Shown: positions 43,235 to 50,481 of the stretch, piece after piece | How positions within the stretch are numbered: position 1 is the stretch's first letter | Layout: the number at the start of each line of letters is the position of its first letter | DNA from: Nitrobacter sp051535215 | GTDB lineage: Bacteria > Pseudomonadota > Alphaproteobacteria > Rhizobiales > Xanthobacteraceae | DNA length: 64,000 nt | Assembly: GCF_051535215.1 (NCBI RefSeq) | Contig: NZ_JBPPLY010000013.1 | Coordinates: 21,318-85,317 of the forward strand | Direction of reading: 5' to 3' | Notes under the pieces: model-generated | Told to the model about the DNA's origin: nothing | Databases searched by the model: none | What the model saw: only the letters and a program-made list of their open reading frames with translations | Program-made: the position numbers and the translations under genes

Positions 43235-43996
43235 TCATGGCGTGGTCCTATCGCCCGAACGCGCGACGAACAGGCCGCCCAATCGTGGAACGATGGCGGA
43301 GAGATCGCGCGCCGGGGCTGCATTCGGAGCGATGACGGATGAACGGCCGGGCGGCATAGGATCGGCGGCTGATCTACGATCCGGCTGCGCGATGAACAGC
43401 GGTGCGCGGGTCCAGGCGAGCGGATCGGCAGCCGCCATCATTGTCCCGCCGGAGCCGATGGCCGACGCGACAGTGGTGACATAGGCGCGGGTTTCCGCCG
43501 GTAGCGGACGGCCGTTCAACGCCTCGTCGTAGCGACCGGGACCGGCGTTGTAGGCTGCGATCCAGCCCGGCGATCCATAGCGATCGAGCAGCTCGCGGAT
43601 ATAGCCGCTACCCGCGATGATGTTGTCATGCACGTTGTAGGGATCGACGCCGAGACGATGGCGAGCGCGCAGCTCCGCCCATGTCGCCGGCATGATCTGC
43701 ATCAGACCCATCGCGCCCTTCGGCGAGGTGGCGCGCGGATCGCCGGCGCTTTCCGTGCGCAGGACGGCGCGAATCCAAACAGCCGGCAAGCGGAAGCGCG
43801 TCGCGGCTTCAATGATATGGGCGGCATAGGGATCGCTGGCCGAGGTCGATGCGACGGCTAAGCCCTGCGCCATCGTGACCGCCGGCATGACGTTCGCGAT
43901 GGCAAGGCCGGAAAGGAGAAGAAGAGCCATGCGCCGGGCCGCATGATGCAGCCCGGACACATTCAGATGACTCGTCGGCGAACGAGAGCCAGGCAT
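43235..43996 (-). CDS. Lytic transglycosylase (VirB1-like)
   Basis: The 253-residue exported SLT-domain protein has a signal region (MALLLLSGLAIANVMPAVTMAQG). The catalytic Glu82 is in LRTESAGDPRATSPKGAMGLMQIMPATW, with YNVHDNIIAGSGYIRELLDRYG and AAYNAGPGRYD as the remaining motifs. The C-terminal 70 residues are proline-rich and non-conserved. It opens peptidoglycan locally for the mating channel. It is 4 bp from the DUF736 gene. Confidence 0.93.
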   Translation of the reverse strand: MPGSRSPTSHLNVSGLHHAARRMALLLLSGLAIANVMPAVTMAQGLAVASTSASDPYAAHIIEAATRFRLPAVWIRAVLRTESAGDPRATSPKGAMGLMQIMPATWAELRARHRLGVDPYNVHDNIIAGSGYIRELLDRYGSPGWIAAYNAGPGRYDEALNGRPLPAETRAYVTTVASAIGSGGTMMAAADPLAWTRAPLFIAQPDRRSAADPMPPGRSSVIAPNAAPARDLSAIVPRLGGLFVARSGDRTTP

Positions 43997-43999
43997 CGC

Positions 44000-44347
44000 T
44001 CAATCCTTCTCGCTGCGATCGCGTTGACGCGACCAGTGCAGCGACCAGGCATTGCCGGCATCGTCGTCACGGAACAGGTTGGCGCGGATCGGCTGCCCCA
44101 AACCCGGATCGTCGATCACCAGCGCGATGTATTCGCCGGCCTTCTCGCCGGTGCGTTTCCAGCCCGCGCCGATCTCCGGGCCGATGTCCCGGACGCCTGG
44201 ATCGTGGTCATGGATGCGGTAGTCCGGCGCATTCTCCGCATCCGACGGATCGGCCGGAACGATGACGATGTCGTGGAAAAGTGTGAATGTCTCGATGCGC
44301 CCGACGATGCGGGATTCCTCACGCGTGAACTGTCCGATTTGCGGCAT
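44000..44347 (-). CDS. DUF736 family protein
   Basis: The 115-residue protein reads MPQIGQFTREESRIVGRIETFTLFHDIVIVPADPSDAENAPDYRIHDHDPGVRDIGPEIGAGWKRTGEKAGEYIALVIDDP in segments, the standard DUF736 pattern. The start ATG was chosen over an open upstream frame that lacks similarity. DUF736 genes are near-universal next to traF and the relaxase in alphaproteobacterial plasmids and elements. It is small, cytoplasmic and of unknown role, perhaps a single-strand binding or regulatory factor. Confidence 0.9.
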   Translation of the reverse strand: MPQIGQFTREESRIVGRIETFTLFHDIVIVPADPSDAENAPDYRIHDHDPGVRDIGPEIGAGWKRTGEKAGEYIALVIDDPGLGQPIRANLFRDDDAGNAWSLHWSRQRDRSEKD

Positions 44348-44415
44348 GATGGTCTCCTTGACGGTGAGGTTGGGAAAGCCATCGGCGAGCACCGCTCCCG
44401 CCGAAGGAAAGGCGG

Positions 44416-44961
44416 TCAGCGCGTCGGTGCGCGCCATTGAAAGCGACCGTCGCCATCCTCGTCGGTCCACAGCGGGATAGCGCGGCCGATGATCTGGTCG
44501 GTGGAGGTCAGGCCGAAATAGCGGCCGTCGAGACTGTCGTTGACCTGCCAGTTCATGAGAAAGACTTCGCCGGTCGCGATGCGGCGGCAGCCCTGCCAGA
44601 CCGGAAGATCGCGGCCAGCGCGATCGCGGTCGAGCGCCACGCCGACATTGACGCCATCGACGGTGATGGCGAGGTTCGAGCGGCAAACCGCCTGCCCGGA
44701 CACGGCGAGAATACGCTTCAACAGCGGCACGCCCTTCGGCAGATAGCCACGCTCGGCGAGGAAGGTGGCGAGTGGTTCCGACGCATCGACGGCGACCAGA
44801 TCGGTGACTTCGAACGGTCCCTCGAAGTCGATCGAGTAGAAGCCGATCGGCGCACTGGCCGATGCGTTCCAGATGAGCTTGATCGGCATCGGCGTGAGGC
44901 CGGGATAGCCGACGCCCATGGCCGCGAGCGCGGTCGTGAATATCAAGCCAAAGCGCGTCAT
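44416..44961 (-). CDS. traF: TraF-like S26 signal peptidase
   Basis: The 181-residue inner-membrane serine protease has one N-terminal helix and then the catalytic SAPIGFY motif (Ser36) and LLKRILAVSGQAVC (Lys82), with the C-terminal LMNWQVNDSLDGRYFG box. In RP4, TraF matures and cyclises the TrbC pilin, so it should act on TrbC at 36807-37139. It overlaps the DUF2840 gene by 4 bp. Confidence 0.92.
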   Translation of the reverse strand: MTRFGLIFTTALAAMGVGYPGLTPMPIKLIWNASASAPIGFYSIDFEGPFEVTDLVAVDASEPLATFLAERGYLPKGVPLLKRILAVSGQAVCRSNLAITVDGVNVGVALDRDRAGRDLPVWQGCRRIATGEVFLMNWQVNDSLDGRYFGLTSTDQIIGRAIPLWTDEDGDGRFQWRAPTR

Positions 44962-45476
44962 GGCTCGACCCTTCGGCGCAGCAGGTAGGCGTGATGCTGG
45001 TCTGGCGTGTAGGCGCGAGATTCCTGGCCGGCGGTCATTCGGTTGTGAACATGCCGCCAGTGGTCGGGCGAGACCGCTGCGGGATCGATGCCGAGATGCT
45101 CGATCGCGTCGATCGCCTGCAGCACGCGCTCGACCTTCGGCCAGCCTTCGAGCTTGAGCAGGATGTCGCCGCCGGGACGCACGAAGGGCAGCGTCTGGAA
45201 CGGCTCGCCGCGGCGCACCGCGCGCACGATGTCGATGCGCGAGATAATCGTGCCGTACTCGCCCGCCGCCCAGCGGACGAAAGCGAAAATGCTGTTCGGC
45301 GCGAACCCGACGATGCTGCGGCGGCGATCGAGGATCTGTTCGTAATTCTTGCGGCCGAACCTGATCCAGTGCTCGACCTTCTGTTTCTGGAAGGTCAGTT
45401 CGACCAATGTCGTGAACGGCGCAGGCCCGTCCGGCTGCGGACGGCTGTGCGCGCGATGGGCCGCTCTGCCCGTCAT
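44958..45476 (-). CDS. DUF2840 protein
   Basis: The 172-residue protein belongs to DUF2840: TTLVELTFQKQKVEHWIRFGRKNYEQILDRRRSIVGFAPNSIFAFVRWAAGEYGTIISRIDIVRAV and the C-terminal PGGDILLKLEGWPKVERVLQAIDAIEHLGIDP. These genes lie between traF and parA in RlxS-type elements; the function is unknown. It is flanked by 4-bp overlaps on both sides, so it is part of the parA-traF operon. Confidence 0.88.
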   Translation of the reverse strand: MTGRAAHRAHSRPQPDGPAPFTTLVELTFQKQKVEHWIRFGRKNYEQILDRRRSIVGFAPNSIFAFVRWAAGEYGTIISRIDIVRAVRRGEPFQTLPFVRPGGDILLKLEGWPKVERVLQAIDAIEHLGIDPAAVSPDHWRHVHNRMTAGQESRAYTPDQHHAYLLRRRVEP

Positions 45477-45727
45477 GGCTGATCTCCCGCGATGGGTGGA
45501 AATTCGCGCGCGAGCAGCTCGCGCAACGCCTCGGCGACGGTGATGCCGCGCCGGAAGGCCGCGACCTTGATGCGACCGCGCAGGTCGGGCGTGATGTCGA
45601 TCGTCAGGCGGGCGGTGAACGCATCGCCGGCGGCCATGCCGGTCGGTTGCGGTTCAGTCGCTCTGATCCATTTTTCGGGATTGCCCGGCCGGGACACAAA
45701 CCGGCGTTTGTCGGCGCGCTCTGTCAT
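45473..45727 (-). CDS. Small ribbon-helix-helix protein of the partition operon
   Basis: The 84-residue protein has a basic N terminus (ERADKRRFVSRPGNPEKWIRA) and a C-terminal RHH-like half (FTARLTIDITPDLRGRIKVAAFRRGITVAEALRELLAREFP). The shape resembles ParG/Omega-type centromere-binding partners of ParA. It lies two genes after parA in the same operon, so a partner role is reasonable but unproven. Confidence 0.75.
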   Translation of the reverse strand: MTERADKRRFVSRPGNPEKWIRATEPQPTGMAAGDAFTARLTIDITPDLRGRIKVAAFRRGITVAEALRELLAREFPPIAGDQP

Positions 45728-46467
45728 GCCGCGCCTCCACCATGGAATGGCAGCAGGGCTGCTATGCGCGCGCGGGCGCGCTCAGCCATGACGGCATCGA
45801 TCTCGCAGCCGAGATAACGACGGCCGCTGAGCCGGCAGGCTTCACCGGCCGCGCCGGAACCGGCGAACCAATCGCCGACCAGGCCGCCTTCGGGGCAGCT
45901 CGTGCGGATCAGAATTTCGAGAAGCGCTGACGGTTTCTCGGTCGGATGGATCGCGCGGCCATGACAATTGCGCACGTAGATGACGGAGCGCATGAGCCTT
46001 GGCCCGCCGTCATGGCTGAGATAGTGGCCGGCATCGATCTGGCCGGTATGCGACGGACGTTGCTTGCGTCGCGCGGTGCGCGCCGTTGCATCGGGCGTCG
46101 TCTGCACATCATTGTAGATGTCACTCCACGGCGTCTCAGTTGGGTAGAACTGGACGGCCAGTTCATGCACGCGCTTGAAGCGATCGGCATGGAAGCTGGA
46201 GCCGTTCTGTTTCTCCCAGACAATTTCCTGCGCGATGCGCAAGCCAGCGTCGGCGAAGCGGTCGGCCGTCGCCATGAAGCATCGCAGCGAGCCGAACACC
46301 CACAACGAGCCGGTCAGGCTAAGCGCATCGCGAGCGCGCGTGATCCATCCGTCGACCCGACGGTCCCAGGCGAGCGACGTGTCGCCATAGGGCGGATCGG
46401 CGAGGATCAGATCGAACGGTCCGTGCGCCGGCATGAGGTGGCGGCAATCGCCGGTGAGGATCGTCAT
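45724..46467 (-). CDS. Orphan DNA methyltransferase
   Basis: The 247-residue beta-class N4-cytosine/N6-adenine methylase has catalytic DPPY at 24-27 near the N terminus and the AdoMet motif WFAGSGAAGEACRLSGRRYLGCE near the C terminus, the order expected for the beta class. IHPTEKPSALLEILIR precedes it. No restriction endonuclease gene is adjacent. It is embedded in the parA operon with 4-bp overlaps and probably protects the element from host restriction or marks its own origin. Confidence 0.9.
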   Translation of the reverse strand: MTILTGDCRHLMPAHGPFDLILADPPYGDTSLAWDRRVDGWITRARDALSLTGSLWVFGSLRCFMATADRFADAGLRIAQEIVWEKQNGSSFHADRFKRVHELAVQFYPTETPWSDIYNDVQTTPDATARTARRKQRPSHTGQIDAGHYLSHDGGPRLMRSVIYVRNCHGRAIHPTEKPSALLEILIRTSCPEGGLVGDWFAGSGAAGEACRLSGRRYLGCEIDAVMAERARARIAALLPFHGGGAA

Positions 46468-47117
46468 GGTGCGATCCTCCCGATGCGAAGCTGCTCAATC
46501 TCGGTCGCCAGCGCATCGATCTCGCGCGCAGCGGGGCCATCGTCATCGATCTCGAAAGAGAGTCGGCCCGACTGCGCGGCGTCGGCGTAGATGACGCGCT
46601 GCCCGATCGCGGTGCGCAGCACCGGTGGATCGTGATCGGCCAGCGTCTCGGCCGTCTCGCGGGCGATGACGGTGCGTGCGCCGCAACGGTTGAGGACAAA
46701 CCGTGCGGCAAGGCCGGGGCGATAGATGCGAGCTTCGTTCAGAAGCGCGAGCATCTCCGCCGAGGCCCAACCGTCGAGCGGCGACGGCTGCACCGGGATC
46801 AGCACGAGGTCGGCGGCCAGCAGCGCTGAACGCATCAGCCCGGCGACACGCGGCGGCCCGTCGATCACGACGTGATCGACGTCGCGCGCCAACTCCGGCG
46901 CCTCACGATGCAGAGTATCGCGCGCGAGGCCGACGACGCCGAACAGTCGTGGCTGGCGTTCGCGGGCGCGTTGTTGCGACCAGTCGAGAGCCGAACCCTG
47001 CGGGTCCGCATCGATCAGCGTGACCCGCTTCCCCTTGCCGGCCCATTCGCCCGCGAGATGCAGCGCCAGTGTCGTCTTGCCGACACCACCTTTTTGATTG
47101 AGGAGCGCCACGATCAT
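46464..47117 (-). CDS. parA: ParA-family partition ATPase
   Basis: The 217-residue small ParA (type Ib-like, no N-terminal helix-turn-helix) has the deviant Walker A KGGVGKTT at 9-16, DADPQGSALDWSQQRA as switch I, VVIDGPPR as Walker B and LVLIPVQPSPLDGWA. It segregates the replicating circular form. It lies just downstream of the iteron region on the transcribed strand and heads the operon to traF. Confidence 0.95.
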   Translation of the reverse strand: MIVALLNQKGGVGKTTLALHLAGEWAGKGKRVTLIDADPQGSALDWSQQRARERQPRLFGVVGLARDTLHREAPELARDVDHVVIDGPPRVAGLMRSALLAADLVLIPVQPSPLDGWASAEMLALLNEARIYRPGLAARFVLNRCGARTVIARETAETLADHDPPVLRTAIGQRVIYADAAQSGRLSFEIDDDGPAAREIDALATEIEQLRIGRIAP

Positions 47118-47427
47118 GACGCGCCTCCGACCGTGAACCTGCCGAGCCAGTTCACGATTGAAGGAAAGCGAGTCTCCGATTCAAGGAGCAAAACAGCGGC
47201 GGATTGCCTGCTGTTTCCGGCCTTTGCGCCATCGCTGCGGAGGTTATCCGCAAGCGCGCAAAAGTGCGGGGGCGTTAGAAAGATTCCGAAGGAATCTAGG
47301 TTAGAGAAGTTACGGCCGTCGCAAGCCTTTGAATCACGGCGATGAATCGTCGATTCCGGTCCCCGATAGCACGAGGATCGGGTCCCTGATGGCACGATAA
47401 GGGCGGTCCCCGATAGCACGAGTGAAT
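47118..47427. promoter_or_regulatory. Intergenic origin/promoter region between repA and parA
   Basis: This 310-bp region has lower GC than its flanks and includes the iterons at 47358-47421 near the repA stop. The part closer to parA (47118-47340) has no repeat I can see and should hold the parA promoter. Confidence 0.5.
47358..47421. repeat. Three iterons, candidate replication origin
   Basis: GGTCCCCGATAGCACGA (47358-47374) is repeated as GGTCCCTGATGGCACGA (47381-47397, two changes) and again exactly (47405-47421). Start-to-start spacing is 23 and 24 bp, close to two helical turns, so all copies face the same side. They end 6 bp before the repA stop codon. Evenly spaced 17-bp direct repeats beside a RepA initiator gene are typical initiator-binding iterons. 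Confidence 0.85.
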
Positions 47428-48315
47428 TCACAGCTTGTCCCCAAAGCGCGTTGACGGTTTCCGTCGCGGGCGCGGCGGGGTGAAAAAGGTCGGATCGGTT
47501 GCGACGAAGGTGAGCAGTTCGGGACCGCCGGCCTGCTGCGTGATGGAGAGCCGGTAGCCAGGCAGGGGTTGGCGGCGGGTGATGTCGCGCAGGTCGTAGG
47601 CGAAATGCTTCAGCGGCGAGAGGCTGCCGGATTTCTGGTGGAGGTGAGCGAAATCGAAGCTCCAGCCGAAGGACTGGCGACCGCCGTGTTTGCGCACGAC
47701 GCGGTAGAGCCAGCGTTCGAGCCCGCCGGTCAGATCGAAATAGGCGCGATCGATGGTCAGAACGAGTGCGTCATCGAGAACGGCGCGATAGAACCAGTCC
47801 GGCAGGATCAGCTCGACGCCGACAGGGCGACCGTCGCGATCGGTCCGCTCCTGCCACTCGTTGATCCATGAGAAGCGATGCCGGCGGCCTTCCGCCGGCT
47901 GGCGGATCGAGGTCGCGACGGTGGTGGATTGGAGGCGGTCGAGCGCGGCCTTTAGGCGCTGGTAATCGCGCAGCGAGACGCCGCGGCCGACGAAGGTCAA
48001 AATCTCATAAGGCGTCGTCGCCATGAGCCGGGAGGTGCGCAAGCCCGCGTCGCGCGCCTCAACGATCTGGCTCGCGGCCCAGATCAGGATGTCGGCATCC
48101 CAGATGGTCGCCATGCCGTGATCGGGCACGGCCTCGACCCGGATGGTCACATCGCCGGCGTTGAAATCGATCGGCGCGATGCGTTTCGATTTGGCGAGGG
48201 AGAAGAACGGATAGGCCATGAGATCCTGCGCGTCTCGTGGGGCGAAGTCGCCGGGGAGCGCCCGGAACAGATCGAGCTGCCCGCGCTCCGAAGAAGGCTG
48301 GTGCCGCGCCGTCAT
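47428..48315 (-). CDS. repA: Replication initiator RepA-like protein
   Basis: The 295-residue plasmid-type initiator (RPA family) has AQDLMAYPFFSLAKSKRIAPIDFNAGDVTIRVEAVPDHGMATIWDADILIWAASQI, GVSLRDYQRLKAALDRLQSTTVATSI and the winged-helix region LERWLYRVVRKHGGRQSFGWSFDFAHLHQKSGSLSPLKHFAYDL. It should bind the adjacent iterons. Presence of an initiator on an integrative element suggests the excised circle replicates. It lies 18 bp after the excisionase-like gene. Confidence 0.92.
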   Translation of the reverse strand: MTARHQPSSERGQLDLFRALPGDFAPRDAQDLMAYPFFSLAKSKRIAPIDFNAGDVTIRVEAVPDHGMATIWDADILIWAASQIVEARDAGLRTSRLMATTPYEILTFVGRGVSLRDYQRLKAALDRLQSTTVATSIRQPAEGRRHRFSWINEWQERTDRDGRPVGVELILPDWFYRAVLDDALVLTIDRAYFDLTGGLERWLYRVVRKHGGRQSFGWSFDFAHLHQKSGSLSPLKHFAYDLRDITRRQPLPGYRLSITQQAGGPELLTFVATDPTFFTPPRPRRKPSTRFGDKL

Positions 48316-48333
48316 TCGGAAAATTGTGCGCTG

Positions 48334-48615
48334 TCAGCGTGCGTATCGTCCTGCGCGCGCCGGCAACGTCGGCGACTGGCGCTTGGCGGGAAGAACCGAA
48401 CCGCGCGGATCAGAGGTCGAGGTGACGGCGCCGCGATCGGCCCAGGCTTCGAGATCGTCGATGGCATAGACGACGCGGCCGCCGAGCTTTCGGTAAGCCG
48501 GGCCGGTTCCGTAGGTTCGGTGCTTTTCGAGTGTCCGGGCTGACAGGCCGAGGAATTCGGCGGCTTCCTTGGTGCGCAGGAAGCGCGGCGGGAGAACGGC
48601 GAGTTCGGGTCGCAT
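48334..48615 (-). CDS. AlpA/Xis-like excisionase, RdfS-like
   Basis: The 93-residue protein has a winged helix PPRFLRTKEAAEFLGLSARTLEKHRTYGTGPAYRKLGGRVVYAIDDLEAWADRGAV, the usual excisionase layout, and a basic C-terminal tail (KRQSPTLPARAGRYAR). In the Mesorhizobium symbiosis element the recombination directionality factor RdfS is such a protein and heads an operon with partition and transfer genes. Here too it precedes repA, parA and traF. The inverted repeat at 48704-48733 lies in its promoter region. Confidence 0.82.
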   Translation of the reverse strand: MRPELAVLPPRFLRTKEAAEFLGLSARTLEKHRTYGTGPAYRKLGGRVVYAIDDLEAWADRGAVTSTSDPRGSVLPAKRQSPTLPARAGRYAR

Positions 48616-48703
48616 GGATCGGCCTTTCGTGGTGCTTGCGTGAGCCGCTGGAAATCAGCGGCGGGCGAAGACCACGATGGCGAAGAGAAACAGGTGAGAT
48701 GGA

Positions 48704-48733
48704 GTGGGATTTTAGGGGGGCCTGAAATCCCAC
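48704..48733. promoter_or_regulatory. 13-bp inverted repeat upstream of rdfS-like gene
   Basis: GTGGGATTTTAGG (48704-48716) and CCTGAAATCCCAC (48721-48733) are inverted copies with 12 of 13 matches and a GGGG spacer. It lies 89 bp upstream of the rdfS-like start and about 170 bp after the fseA-like stop. It can be an activator binding site or a strong terminator hairpin for fseA; no T-run follows, which favours a protein-binding site. Confidence 0.55.
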
Positions 48734-48819
48734 ACCACGTCCGCCGAGTCGCTGGGGCGGGCTGACAGCAAAGACGAGTTCGCGGCGGATGAAAGGAATT
48801 TTGTGAAAAGCGTTGCGAT

Positions 48820-48895
48820 GTTGACGTTGTACGTCAGCGGTTCGCGAGAGACGGGCAACGCGTCCGCAGGAGCCCTGCGATCATGTAACGTCAAC
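48820..48895. promoter_or_regulatory. Paired TGACGT elements downstream of fseA-like gene
   Basis: TGACGT-TGT-ACGTCA (48822-48836) is a perfect palindrome. GTTGACGTT (48820-48828) is repeated in inverted orientation as AACGTCAAC (48887-48895). Together they form spaced operator-like sites within the 289-bp gap before the rdfS-like gene. The far copy supplies a TTGACG -35-like hexamer on the minus strand, but no matching -10 is clear. Confidence 0.45.
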
Positions 48896-48904
48896 GTTCT
48901 GCGT

Positions 48905-49483
48905 TTATTGTTCGTCGTTTTCGGCTCGCCTGGTTCGCGAACCCTGGGACCGTCGGTGGCGCAGCAACGTTCGATAGCCTCCAGCGACCATCGCATGGGC
49001 ATCGCGCAGCAAGGCCATGACGGTATGGCGGGCTGAGGATATCTGCCAGTCGTCCCGCTTCATCCGTGGAAGACGGAAGATGATCTGGGCGATTTCCTGT
49101 TGGGTGGCGCCATCCCGGAAGCCGTCGAATGCTTGCAGCATGTGACGCATCCGTCTGCGTTTCTGTCGCGTGAGGCGTGCGTCCGGCGGCACAGCGCGGC
49201 CATAGAGTGTCGCAAGAAGGCGGTAAATGGACTCCACCCGATCAAATCCTTCGAGACTAATCGGGACCATGGCGACCAAGGGAACCGCAGGCGTCTGGCC
49301 GGCGGGGAGGATGAGCTGGAGATGCTGGTTCTTGCTCACCTCGTAGAAAAGATGCGTTTCGCCATCCTGTTCGACCGAACCAGCGATATCAAATACGGCT
49401 CGTGCATCGCGATCCAAAGAGAAAATCGCGGGAGCTGCCGCCAGCACAATTGTGCTGGTGTCGGCATGCGGGAGCCAGAACAC
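48905..49483 (-). CDS. DUF2285 protein, second part of FseA-like activator
   Basis: Read alone from the GTG at 49483 it gives 192 residues; the frame is in fact open back to 49519. It holds VFWLPHADTSTIVLAAAPAIF and the DUF2285 helix-turn-helix (RRMRHMLQAFDGFRDGATQQEIAQIIFRLPRMKRDDWQISSARHTVMALLRDAHAMVAGGYRTLL). In single-frame relatives this region directly follows the WGLRFP motif that ends the upstream frame here. It corresponds to msi171 of ICEMlSymR7A. It probably is expressed as a fusion with the upstream frame by +1 frameshifting (total about 269 residues), giving an activator of rdfS. Confidence 0.82.
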   Translation of the reverse strand: MFWLPHADTSTIVLAAAPAIFSLDRDARAVFDIAGSVEQDGETHLFYEVSKNQHLQLILPAGQTPAVPLVAMVPISLEGFDRVESIYRLLATLYGRAVPPDARLTRQKRRRMRHMLQAFDGFRDGATQQEIAQIIFRLPRMKRDDWQISSARHTVMALLRDAHAMVAGGYRTLLRHRRSQGSRTRRAENDEQ

Positions 49484-49511
49484 CTGCGCTTTGGGAGGAG
49501 CCTGTAGCGGA

Positions 49512-49526
49512 TCAAGCGGGAAATCG
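49512..49526 (-). promoter_or_regulatory. Probable programmed +1 ribosomal frameshift site
   Basis: On the coding strand the codons are CGA TTT CCC GCT TGA. Skipping the first C after TTT (position 49520) gives TTT CCG CTT GAT and enters the DUF2285 frame, which is open from 49519. The peptide across the joint becomes RWGLRF-PLDPLQAPPKAQVFWLPHA, matching the continuous proteins of this family. A UUU followed by a C run and a nearby stop is a suitable slippery site. Confidence 0.8.
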
Positions 49527-49715
49527 CAGCCCCCAACGCTGCCGAATCCTGTCGGTCAGCGATTGAGGGTCTTTCTTGTTGCGGGAGTGCGCATCGAAAT
49601 CATGATCATACGCTTCGTTGCGACGGAGCCATTCCCAAGCGATGTCAGAGGCTGCAAGCCCGTCAATATGGAGATAGAGCGCCGAGGAACGCCATCCTGA
49701 AGCGTCCGGTACCAT
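49512..49715 (-). CDS. DUF6499 protein, first part of FseA-like activator
   Basis: The protein has 67 residues from the ATG at 49715 (GGGAGGAA upstream); a further upstream ATG is possible. The sequence DASGWRSSALYLHIDGLAASDIAWEWLRRNEAYDHDFDAHSRNKKDPQSLTDRIRQRWGLRFPA is the DUF6499 domain and ends in the WGLRFP motif right at the frameshift. It corresponds to msi172 of ICEMlSymR7A. Alone it is a truncated regulator; with the frameshift it forms the FseA-like activator. Confidence 0.82.
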   Translation of the reverse strand: MVPDASGWRSSALYLHIDGLAASDIAWEWLRRNEAYDHDFDAHSRNKKDPQSLTDRIRQRWGLRFPA

Positions 49716-49823
49716 CGTCGTTCCTCCCTCCGTAGATTGCGAGGGAGCCAGCATTCCCGGAGCGATTGTGATGCTGAAGTCGCGAAGTTTGGCGGGGGCG
49801 ATGCCGCGGCGGCATCGTATGGA

Positions 49824-50099
49824 TCAGTGACGCTGACTTTCGCGCACCAGCTCGCGATAACCGTGCTCGGTCATCCAGCGCGCACGGGCAAGGTGTGTGT
49901 CATGGATCCGGCGACAGCGCTGCGGATTGTTTTGTGGGTCGAGGCCAAACAGGATTTGAACGGCTTCCTGCCAGTCGGCGCCATCACGCGCTGCGTCGAG
50001 CAGCCGCAGATAGAGAACCATATGCTCGCGATCATACGGGGTCAGCCGCTGACTTAGCGGCGGTTCGTCCAGAAATGCAGGTATCGACCGTCCCGTCAT
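49824..50099 (-). CDS. Small DUF2285 protein, QseM-like antiactivator
   Basis: The 91-residue single DUF2285 domain reads PPLSQRLTPYDREHMVLYLRLLDAARDGADWQEAVQILFGLDPQNNPQRCRRIHDTHLARARWMTEHGYRELV. It has no DUF6499 part. In ICEMlSymR7A the antiactivator QseM is a stand-alone DUF2285 protein that blocks TraR and FseA. Its place between a small XRE gene and the fseA-like gene supports the same role. The upstream 90 bp hold an AT-rich promoter (50116-50133). Confidence 0.8.
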   Translation of the reverse strand: MTGRSIPAFLDEPPLSQRLTPYDREHMVLYLRLLDAARDGADWQEAVQILFGLDPQNNPQRCRRIHDTHLARARWMTEHGYRELVRESQRH

Positions 50100-50115
50100 C
50101 GCAGGACATTCTCAC

Positions 50116-50133
50116 GGTTACTATATTTTAACC
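50116..50133 (-). promoter_or_regulatory. Promoter/operator of the qseM-like gene
   Basis: GGTTA (50116-50120) and TAACC (50129-50133) flank the AT-rich CTATATTT, about 17 bp upstream of the gene start. On the minus strand TAAAAT/TATAGT are -10-like. The small inverted repeat suggests repressor control, perhaps by the XRE protein. Confidence 0.4.
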
Positions 50134-50189
50134 ATCGCCCGATGCGTGCATCTTGGGAAGGCAACAAATAGTCCGATGGGGCGAAACGG

Positions 50190-50444
50190 CTATCGACGAC
50201 GCTGATGGTTGGGCGTGTCATGATGCAGCAGAACCCCTTGCCCTTTGTCGGTGGAGAGCAGAACGATTCCCGCTGCTTCGAATGCCCTGCGCACCTGATC
50301 GCGCGTCGTTTCGTAAACCTCGAGACCGCTTTCGGATTCGAGGCGTTTCAACGCGGTCAGCGATATGCGGGCCTTGTCAGCGAGCGTCTCCTGCGTCCAA
50401 CCCAGCAACGCGCGAGCGGCCCGCGATTGTCGGGAAGTGATCAT
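50190..50444 (-). CDS. XRE-family regulator, QseC-like
   Basis: The 84-residue protein has a single XRE helix-turn-helix: ITSRQSRAARALLGWTQETLADKARISLTALKRLESESGLEVYETTRDQVRRAFEAAGIVLL. The start follows GGAGGTGAT. In the Mesorhizobium island, QseC is a small XRE protein controlling qseM and itself through palindromic operators. Here it is on the same strand as the qseM-like gene, whereas in R7A the two are divergent. The perfect palindrome at 50482-50508 is its probable operator. Confidence 0.8.
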   Translation of the reverse strand: MITSRQSRAARALLGWTQETLADKARISLTALKRLESESGLEVYETTRDQVRRAFEAAGIVLLSTDKGQGVLLHHDTPNHQRRR

Positions 50445-50481
50445 GCATGATCACCTCCCACCGGCGCGAACGCACTTGCCA

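Noticed and set aside
49512..49526. Interpreting the DUF6499/DUF2285 split as an ordinary pseudogene or sequencing error
   Set aside because: The joint falls exactly on a slippery TTT-C followed by a stop, as in the characterised msi172/msi171 pair, and both halves are otherwise intact.
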